Assembly: GCA_035640455.1 (NCBI GenBank)
Contig: DASQWB010000023.1
Coordinates: 1 to 5,481, forward strand
Source: AC-50 sp035640455
Lineage (GTDB): Bacteria; Actinomycetota; Thermoleophilia; Gaiellales; Gaiellaceae
Direction: 5' to 3'
DNA length: 5,481 nucleotides
The notes under the pieces are model-generated. The model was not told the DNA's origin. It searched no databases and worked only from the letters and a program-made list of their open reading frames with translations. Position 1 is the first letter of the stretch. Each line of letters begins with the position of its first letter. The position numbers and the translations under genes are program-made. Shown here in pieces: positions 1 to 4,953 of the stretch.

Positions 1-1
1 G

Positions 2-322
2 CTGATGGGCTACGACAGCGGGCGCGTCTCCGTCGTCCTGAACCGCGCCGACACGCGGATCGGGATCAGCCGCGAGGACGTGGCCGCGATCGTCGGTCGG
101 CCGCCGAACGTCATGGTGCCGAGCGACCGGGAGATCCCGAAAGCCCTCACGGAGGGCGTGCCGATCGTGCTCGCGAACGAGCGCTCGGATGCCGCCTCCG
201 CGTTCCGCGAGCTCGCCGAGAGCTACGTCGGCGCCGTGTCGACGAACGGGAGCAGTCCGCCGGCGGAGACCGGAGAGCGCGCCCCGCGCGACGTCATCAA
301 GCAGCTCCTCGGGAGGCGATGA
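2..322 (+). CDS. CpaE/TadZ-like pilus-assembly ATPase, C-terminal part (5' end outside window)
   Basis: Only the last 106 codons are inside the window; the frame is open to the left edge, so the ATG at position 5 is probably an internal Met and not the start. The visible part contains a stretch beginning VVLNRADTRIGISREDV, then GRPPNVMVPSDREIPKALTEGVPIVLA. This is the typical C-terminal end of the MinD/ParA-type ATPase domain of CpaE/TadZ proteins, followed by a short variable tail rich in Ser, Pro and Glu that ends KQLLGRR. The P-loop and the receiver-like N-terminal domain would lie upstream and cannot be checked. In the family, CpaE/TadZ localises the Tad pilus machine at the cell pole or membrane. 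The stop TGA (320-322) overlaps the first ATG of the CpaF gene, indicating one operon and translational coupling. A generic ParA/MinD relative is the alternative, but the direct junction with cpaF makes CpaE much more likely. Confidence 0.85.
   Translation: MMGYDSGRVSVVLNRADTRIGISREDVAAIVGRPPNVMVPSDREIPKALTEGVPIVLANERSDAASAFRELAESYVGAVSTNGSSPPAETGERAPRDVIKQLLGRR
311..316 (+). promoter_or_regulatory. Shine-Dalgarno sequence for the CpaF ATPase gene
   Basis: GGGAGG lies inside the last codons of the upstream CpaE-like gene. Two consecutive in-frame ATG codons follow, at 319 and 322. Spacing is 2 nt to the first and 5 nt to the second, so the second ATG is at least as good a start as the first. 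The difference is a single methionine. Confidence 0.6.
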
Positions 323-1680
323 TGGAACTTCACGAGCGACTCACGAGCACGCGCCCGATCGTCGCTACGGGCGGGCGCGACCCCTTCGCCGAGGTCAAGA
401 ACCGGATCCACCTCGCCGTTATCGGCGACCTCGGCCCGCAGCTCTTCGCGACGACGATAGACCCCTTCGCGCTCCGCGAGCGGGTCACCTCCGAGATCGA
501 GACGAGGCTCGCCGGGGAGCCCGGCATCTCGAAGGACGACCGGGAGCGGATCGCCGGCGACATCGCGGCCGACATCCTCGGTCACGGGCCGCTCGAGCGG
601 CTCCTCTCCGACGACAGCGTGACGGAGATCATGGTCAACGGCCCGCACGAGATCTGGGTGGAGCGGCAGGGCCGGCTCTACCAGACGACGGTCCAGTTCA
701 ACGACGAGTCGCACCTGCGCCGGATCATCAACAAGATGGTCGCTCAGGTCGGGCGGCGGATCGACGAGTCGTCGCCGATGGTCGACGCGCGCCTTCCTGA
801 CGGAAGCCGTGTGAACGCCGTCATCCCGCCGCTCTCGCTGAGCGGCCCGCTCGTCACGATCCGCAAGTTCTCGAACAAGCGGCTCGACCTCCACGAGATG
901 ATCAGGCTCGGGACGCTGAGCACGGAAACCGTCGACTTCCTCCAGCGGTGCATCCTCGCCCAGCTCAACGTCCTCATCTCGGGCGGGACGGGCACCGGCA
1001 AGACGACGCTCCTGAACGCGCTCTCGCAGGCGATCTCGGACGCGGAGCGGATCGTGACGATCGAGGACGCGGCCGAGCTCCAGCTGAAGCAGAACCACGT
1101 CCTGCGGCTCGAGGGGCGACCGAAGAACATCGAGGGCTCGGGCGAGATCACGATCCGCGACCTCGTGCGCAACGCGCTGCGGATGCGGCCCGACCGGATC
1201 ATCGTCGGCGAGGTCCGCGGCGCCGAGGCGCTCGACATGCTCCAGGCGATGAACACGGGCCACGACGGCTCGCTCACCACCGTCCACGCCAACGCGCCGC
1301 GTGACGCGCTCGCCCGTATCGAGACGATGGTGCTGATGGCGGGCTACGACCTGCCGATCCGTGCGATCCGCCAGCAGGTCGCCTCGGCGCTCGACATGAT
1401 CATCCACCTCGAGCGGCTCGAGGACGGAACCCGCCGCGTCACGGCGATCACCGAGGTCCAGCGGATGGAGTCCGACGTGATCACGCTGCAGGATCTGTTC
1501 GCGTTCCGCATCGACCGGGTGACCCCGGAGCACGTCGTGATCGGCGAGCTCGCCGCGACCGGACTGCGTCCGACCTTCCTCTACAAGTTCGAGAAGCGCG
1601 GCATCACGCTGCCGGTCGACCTCTTCGTGAAGAAGGCGCCGCCCGTGCCCGACTTCCAGAAGACGCCGGTGGTGACATGA
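319..1680 (+). CDS. cpaF: CpaF/TadA-type secretion ATPase of the Tad/Flp pilus
   Basis: This is a 453-residue hexameric ATPase of the type II/IV secretion superfamily. It works on the cytoplasmic face of the membrane and powers pilin extrusion through the TadB/TadC platform. All family motifs are present: an N-terminal helical region typical of CpaF (about residues 23-70), an N-terminal regulatory domain with SVTEIMVNGPHEIWVE (100-115), Walker A GGTGTGKTT (222-230), the Asp box around VTIEDAAEL (246-254), Walker B RIIVGEVRG (293-301) and the His box HDGSLTTVHANAP (315-327). The C terminus (TGLRPTFLYKFEKRGITLP, 414-432) is also family-like. Length is normal, with no truncation. The start is the first of two adjacent ATG codons; the second, at 322, has better ribosome-site spacing. 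The gene overlaps its upstream neighbour by ATGA and its downstream neighbour by another ATGA, so all three are probably co-translated. The Walker and His boxes exclude a dead paralogue. Assignment to CpaF/TadA, as opposed to a conjugation VirB11, rests on the adjacent CpaE, TadB and TadC genes and on the N-terminal region. Confidence 0.97.
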   Translation: MMELHERLTSTRPIVATGGRDPFAEVKNRIHLAVIGDLGPQLFATTIDPFALRERVTSEIETRLAGEPGISKDDRERIAGDIAADILGHGPLERLLSDDSVTEIMVNGPHEIWVERQGRLYQTTVQFNDESHLRRIINKMVAQVGRRIDESSPMVDARLPDGSRVNAVIPPLSLSGPLVTIRKFSNKRLDLHEMIRLGTLSTETVDFLQRCILAQLNVLISGGTGTGKTTLLNALSQAISDAERIVTIEDAAELQLKQNHVLRLEGRPKNIEGSGEITIRDLVRNALRMRPDRIIVGEVRGAEALDMLQAMNTGHDGSLTTVHANAPRDALARIETMVLMAGYDLPIRAIRQQVASALDMIIHLERLEDGTRRVTAITEVQRMESDVITLQDLFAFRIDRVTPEHVVIGELAATGLRPTFLYKFEKRGITLPVDLFVKKAPPVPDFQKTPVVT

Positions 1681-3590
1681 GGAGGCTCCTGCTCGCTCCC
1701 GCCGTCGCCGCGTCGGCGCTGCTCGCGACCGGCACCGCCTCGCCGGCGGCCCGCTCGTTCCACGTCACACAGGCCCAGTCGTCGTTCCCCGAGCGCGCTT
1801 ACGTGCTCAGCCTGCCCGAGCGGATGCGCCTGCACCGCGGGCAGGTGCAGGTGTTCGAGAACGGCCGCCCTGTTCCGGACCTCGACATCGTCGCGAGCAC
1901 CGCGGCCTCGCCGAAGCAGTTCGGCGTCGTCCTCGTCATCGACGCGAGCCAGAGCATGGAAGGCAAGCCCGAGGAGGCGGCGCTCGCGGCCGCGCGGGCG
2001 TTCGCCGCGCAGCGGCGTCCCAACGAACAGCTCGCCGTGATCACGTACAACGTCGAGCCGCAGGTAGTGCTGGACTTCACGACGGACGGGGCCAAGATCG
2101 ACGCCGCGCTGTCGAAGCGGCCTCCGTTCAACTTCGGCACGCACATCTCCGACGCGGTCGTCAAGGCGCTCGAGCTCATCAAGGCGGCACACATCACCGC
2201 CGGCTCGGTTGTCGTCCTGTCGGACGGTCAGGAGCATCGCGGCCACCACGACAAGGCGAAGCACGAGACGGAGGAGTCGGCGGCGAAGGCCGCGCGTCAC
2301 GCGCACGTACGCGTCTTCACCGTCGGACTCCGCTCGCAGTTCTTCGACCCGAAGACGCTCCGCCACCTCGCCGTGGACACCGGGGCCCAGTACTCGGAGG
2401 CCGTGACGGCGGCCCAGCTGCGCGCGATCTACACGTCGCTCGGATTCAAGCTGGCCCGTGAGTACGTCCTGCGGTACACCTCACCCGCGGGACCGGGTCG
2501 GCACATCACCGTCTCGGTTCGCGTGCGCGGCCTGCGGGGAGTGGCTACCTCCGCGTACGTCACCCCACGCCTGCACGTCAAGGGGGCGACGAAGGCGAAG
2601 CCCTACCACGAGTCCTTCCTGCACAGGCTCTTCACCTCGCCGCTGATGACGCTCTTCATCGTGTTCCTCGCGGCCTCGCTCGTCGCCATCTCGGTGATCG
2701 CGTTCGCGTCGACCTGGAAGCGGGGGACGCTGCAGAAGCGGATGGCCGAGTTCGTGTCCCTGCCCCTTCCTGAGAAGGAGCGCGCGAGCGGCGTCCTCGC
2801 CGACAAGATCGAGGGCGGGACGGAGAAGATGCTCGACCGCACGGGGTGGTGGGCCCGCTTCGCCGCCGACATCGAGTTCGCCGGCATCAAGGCCAAGCCG
2901 GAGCGGATCGTCCTCTTCACCTTCATCGGGACGTTCCTGACCGTCTGGGTGCTCTCGGTGTTCACCCATTCGCTGCTCGTCGCGCTCTTTCTCGGGCTCT
3001 GCATCCCGTTCGTCGTCCGGTTCTGGATCAAGCGCAAGGTCGACCGCAAGCGGCAGCTCTTCGCCGAGCAGCTTCCGGACAACCTCCAGGTGCTCGCCTC
3101 GGCGCTCCGCGCGGGGCACAGCTTCATCGGCGCCCTCTCGGTCGTCGTCGACGACGCGCCGGAGCCGTCCCGAACGGAGTTCCGGCGCGTCGTCGCGGAC
3201 GAGCAGCTCGGCGTGCCGCTCGAGGACGCCCTCCACGTCGTGGTGGAGCGAATGGAGAGCCGCGAGCTCGAGCAGGTCGCGCTCGTCGCCGCCCTTCAGC
3301 GGCAGTCGGGCGGCAACACGGCCGAGGTGCTCGACCGCGTGACCGAGACGATCCGGGAGCGCTTCGAGCTCCGCCGCACCGTGCGGACGCTGACGGCGCA
3401 GGGCCGCCTCTCGCGCTGGGTCGTCTCCTTCCTGCCTCTGTTCCTGCTGCTCGTGATCACGTTCATCAACCCGGGCTACATGCACGTCATGTACGCGAGC
3501 ACGGCCGGCCGGATTGCGCTCGTCTTCTCGGCGCTCATGGTCGTCGCCGGGTCGCTCGTGATCAGGCGGATCATCAACATCAAGGTCTGA
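1677..3590 (+). CDS. tadB: VWA-domain/TadB fusion: pilus platform protein with an extracytoplasmic von Willebrand A domain
   Basis: The product has 637 residues, about twice the length of a usual TadB. Residues 1-25 look like a signal peptide (Arg2-Arg3, then a hydrophobic Leu/Ala core, with cleavage plausible after Ala21 or Ala24). Residues about 40-80 form a strand-rich lead-in containing VQVFENGRPVPDLDIV. Residues about 82-260 are a VWA domain with a full MIDAS: Asp89-x-Ser91-x-Ser93, Thr155 and Asp183. After a basic linker, residues 318-637 match a complete TadB: membrane segment 322-346, a cytoplasmic stretch, a membrane pair (411-427, 432-448), the T2SSF domain (about 463-575, containing LPDNLQVLASALRAGHSF), and segments 580-597 and 612-629. 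Positive charges sit at 348-355, 405-410, 452-459, 577-580 and 630-636, so the VWA part is predicted outside and the T2SSF domain inside. The ATG overlaps the cpaF stop (ATGA). A GAGGAGG run sits just after this ATG, but no later start uses it. TadB is inner-membrane scaffold; the VWA role is unknown, and adhesion or metal-dependent protein binding is inference. Confidence 0.92.
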   Translation: MRRLLLAPAVAASALLATGTASPAARSFHVTQAQSSFPERAYVLSLPERMRLHRGQVQVFENGRPVPDLDIVASTAASPKQFGVVLVIDASQSMEGKPEEAALAAARAFAAQRRPNEQLAVITYNVEPQVVLDFTTDGAKIDAALSKRPPFNFGTHISDAVVKALELIKAAHITAGSVVVLSDGQEHRGHHDKAKHETEESAAKAARHAHVRVFTVGLRSQFFDPKTLRHLAVDTGAQYSEAVTAAQLRAIYTSLGFKLAREYVLRYTSPAGPGRHITVSVRVRGLRGVATSAYVTPRLHVKGATKAKPYHESFLHRLFTSPLMTLFIVFLAASLVAISVIAFASTWKRGTLQKRMAEFVSLPLPEKERASGVLADKIEGGTEKMLDRTGWWARFAADIEFAGIKAKPERIVLFTFIGTFLTVWVLSVFTHSLLVALFLGLCIPFVVRFWIKRKVDRKRQLFAEQLPDNLQVLASALRAGHSFIGALSVVVDDAPEPSRTEFRRVVADEQLGVPLEDALHVVVERMESRELEQVALVAALQRQSGGNTAEVLDRVTETIRERFELRRTVRTLTAQGRLSRWVVSFLPLFLLLVITFINPGYMHVMYASTAGRIALVFSALMVVAGSLVIRRIINIKV

Positions 3591-3595
3591 AAGGA
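3591..3595 (+). promoter_or_regulatory. Shine-Dalgarno sequence for tadC
   Basis: AAGGA begins directly after the TGA of the VWA-TadB gene and lies 7 nt before the ATG at 3603. This spacing supports that start codon. It also shows that tadC, unlike the two genes before it, has its own ribosome site outside the upstream coding sequence. Confidence 0.75.
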
Positions 3596-3602
3596 CGGCG
3601 CG

Positions 3603-4514
3603 ATGATTCTCCTCTTGCTGCTCGGAATCGCACTCGTCGGCATCGGAGCCGCCCTGCTCGCCAGCGCCGTTCTCAACCCCAACTTGCGCGGCGCGCCGCC
3701 GGTGGCGCAGATCGAGCGCTACGGCTTCACCCGTCAGAGGAAGGAGAAGCCGAAGGCCGACATCGGCGGGCTCGTCGACCGCGCCGCCGACAGCGTCGGG
3801 GAGCGCTTCGTCGGACGGTACGGCGGCGGCGACGACATCCGCCGCCAGCTCGTGGCGGCCGGCATGTACCGCGTCACGGCGAGCAAGTTCTTCGGCTACC
3901 GCATCCTCGCCACGATCGGCCTGCCGCTGATCTGGATCTGGTTCTCGGTCACGACGTCGAGGTCCGGCGTCGTCGGCTTCCTCGGCACGATCGCCTGCGC
4001 TGCCATCGGCTGGGTCGCGCCGCTGCGGATCGTGAAGGACCGCGCGTCGCGGCGCCTCGCGGAGATCGACTACGAGCTGCCCGAGCTGATCGACCTCCTC
4101 GTCGTGACCGTCGAGGCCGGCCTCGGCTTCGTCGGCTCGCTCCAGATGGCCTCGGGGCGGCTCACGGGGCCGCTGGGGGAGGAGCTCCGCCTCACGCTGC
4201 AGGAGCAGAACATGGGGCTCTCGATCAACGAGGCGCTCGCGAACACGATGGCCCGCTGCGACACGCCGTCGATGCGCTCCTTCGTCCGCTCGATCGTGCA
4301 GGGCGAGACGCTGGGCGTCTCGATCGGCCAGATCATGCGCGACCTGGCGACGGAAATGAGGCGGCGGCGCAAGGCGAGCGCGGAGGAGCGCGCGCAGAAG
4401 GCGCCGATCAAGATCCTCTTCCCCCTCGTCTTCCTGATCTTCCCGGCCATGTTCGTCGTGCTGCTCGGCCCGGCGCTGGCGCAGTTCCTGCACGCGATCC
4501 GCGGCATCAAGTAG
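3603..4514 (+). CDS. tadC: TadC-type inner-membrane platform protein of the Tad/Flp pilus
   Basis: This is a 303-residue type II secretion F (T2SSF) family protein, normal in length for TadC. It has an N-terminal membrane segment (residues 2-22), a cytoplasmic stretch rich in Lys/Arg (about 44-95), a membrane pair (about 97-117 and 122-141), a cytoplasmic T2SSF domain (about 157-265) with LPELIDLLVVTVEAGLGF and a GxxL...LGVSIGQIMRDLA region, and a strong C-terminal membrane segment (269-292, containing FPLVFLIFPAMFVVLLGPAL). This last segment is characteristic of TadC. In the family, TadC pairs with TadB to form the membrane platform that the CpaF/TadA ATPase acts on. It follows the VWA-TadB gene by 12 nt with a good ribosome site, so it is in the same operon. 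It carries no VWA domain, in contrast to its partner. It appears to be the last gene of the cluster, since a strong hairpin follows 12 nt after its TAG. Confidence 0.95.
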   Translation: MILLLLLGIALVGIGAALLASAVLNPNLRGAPPVAQIERYGFTRQRKEKPKADIGGLVDRAADSVGERFVGRYGGGDDIRRQLVAAGMYRVTASKFFGYRILATIGLPLIWIWFSVTTSRSGVVGFLGTIACAAIGWVAPLRIVKDRASRRLAEIDYELPELIDLLVVTVEAGLGFVGSLQMASGRLTGPLGEELRLTLQEQNMGLSINEALANTMARCDTPSMRSFVRSIVQGETLGVSIGQIMRDLATEMRRRRKASAEERAQKAPIKILFPLVFLIFPAMFVVLLGPALAQFLHAIRGIK

Positions 4515-4526
4515 CGCGGGCGGACC

Positions 4527-4556
4527 CCTCGGCCGGGTGATTGCGCCCGGCCGAGG
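4527..4556 (+). terminator. GC-rich hairpin after tadC, probable end of the tad transcript
   Basis: A perfect 11-bp inverted repeat (CCTCGGCCGGG at 4527-4537 and CCCGGCCGAGG at 4546-4556) encloses 8 nt. A G-U and a G-C pair can extend the stem to 13 bp with the tetraloop ATTG (4540-4543). It starts 12 nt after the tadC stop. No T-run follows, so it is not a canonical intrinsic terminator. U-less hairpins are often found at gene ends in high-G+C actinobacteria, where termination at them can be partial. It could instead protect the 3' end of the mRNA. Confidence 0.6.
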
Positions 4557-4584
4557 CCGCAGCCGATCATGAGCGGACAGGGCA

Positions 4585-4920
4585 ATGCAAGGCATGGCTG
4601 ACGATCTGAGCCGTGCGGCCCGGCTGCCCAGCTTCGAGGTTCACGAGATCCTCGAGGGGAACCCTGCGCTCGACCTCGGCGTACGGTTCGTCTCGAGCGA
4701 CTACCTCGAAGCCGTCGACGCAGCGCTCGAGTACCTCGACGAGCACGATCCCGCCCGCACCGGGGCAGTCAGCGGCGTGGAGATCCACCGCATCCGCGAC
4801 GAGGAGCGGGAGACCGTCTGGAGCTATACGCACAGCGCGATCGGGCCACCGCAGGACCTCGTCGCGGTCTGGGGCTTCCAGCCGACGCGGGCCTGGTTCC
4901 GCCCCGAAGCCGCAGCGTAA
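4585..4920 (+). CDS. small acidic protein of unknown function
   Basis: A 111-residue open frame with the same G/C-ending codon habit as its neighbours, and with ordinary mixed amino-acid composition, unlike the Arg-rich shadow frames here. I do not recognise the family. The sequence suggests a compact soluble alpha/beta protein: a likely amphipathic helix at about 38-53 (SDYLEAVDAALEYLDEHDP), then probable strands at 64-70 (GVEIHRI) and 76-82 (ETVWSYT), and an aromatic C-terminal part (WGFQPTRAWFRP). There is no signal peptide, membrane segment or Cys. Start choice is uncertain. ATG 4585 has AGGG only 2 nt upstream; ATG 4594, giving a product starting MADDLSRAARL, has the same AGGG 11 nt upstream and AAGG 1 nt upstream. 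It is separated from tadC by the 4527-4556 hairpin and lies 27 nt before the glutamate dehydrogenase start. No clear promoter was seen in the 28 nt between the hairpin and the start, so it may depend on read-through or on a promoter without recognisable elements. Confidence 0.65.
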   Translation: MQGMADDLSRAARLPSFEVHEILEGNPALDLGVRFVSSDYLEAVDAALEYLDEHDPARTGAVSGVEIHRIRDEERETVWSYTHSAIGPPQDLVAVWGFQPTRAWFRPEAAA

Positions 4921-4934
4921 GTTCGCTTTCCTCC

Positions 4935-4940
4935 TAGACT
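4935..4940 (+). promoter_or_regulatory. putative -10 element of a leaderless glutamate dehydrogenase promoter
   Basis: TAGACT fits the actinobacterial -10 consensus TANNNT. It lies in the 27-nt gap before the dehydrogenase gene, and its last T is followed by 7 nt and then the GTG at 4948. This is the spacing expected if transcription begins at the first base of the start codon. No convincing -35 hexamer is visible 16-18 nt upstream (the region around 4911-4918 reads CGCAGCGT), as is common for such promoters. There is no Shine-Dalgarno sequence before the GTG, which supports the leaderless reading. Confidence 0.5.
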
Positions 4941-4941
4941 G

Positions 4942-4953
4942 CGCCACGTGGCG
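4942..4953. promoter_or_regulatory. 12-bp perfect palindrome spanning the dehydrogenase start codon
   Basis: CGCCACGTGGCG equals its own reverse complement and is centred on the boundary between the putative 5' flank and the GTG (4948-4950). Its position over the inferred transcription start would suit a small dimeric repressor site. A palindrome of this length is also expected about once by chance in a GC-rich window of this size, so a function is only a possibility. Confidence 0.25.

Noticed and set aside
223..1533. A 436-codon open frame on the minus strand
   Set aside because: Antisense to cpaF, whose motifs are complete. The antisense product is Arg/Asp/Val-rich with no recognisable motif.
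2646..3590. A separate tadB gene starting at ATG 2646, with the VWA part as an independent upstream gene
   Set aside because: The frame is continuous with no stop at the boundary, and the bases before 2646 contain no Shine-Dalgarno sequence. A single fused gene is the simplest reading.
2846..4540. A 564-codon open frame on the plus strand in another frame
   Set aside because: It overlaps two well-supported genes in a different frame, and its product is dominated by Arg, Ala, Gly and Pro, typical of out-of-frame translation at high G+C.
2481..4595. A 704-codon open frame on the minus strand
   Set aside because: It lies wholly antisense to VWA-TadB and tadC, and its translation is a low-complexity mix of Arg, Asp, Glu and Ala with no domain or membrane segment. 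It is the usual shadow of G/C-ending codons.
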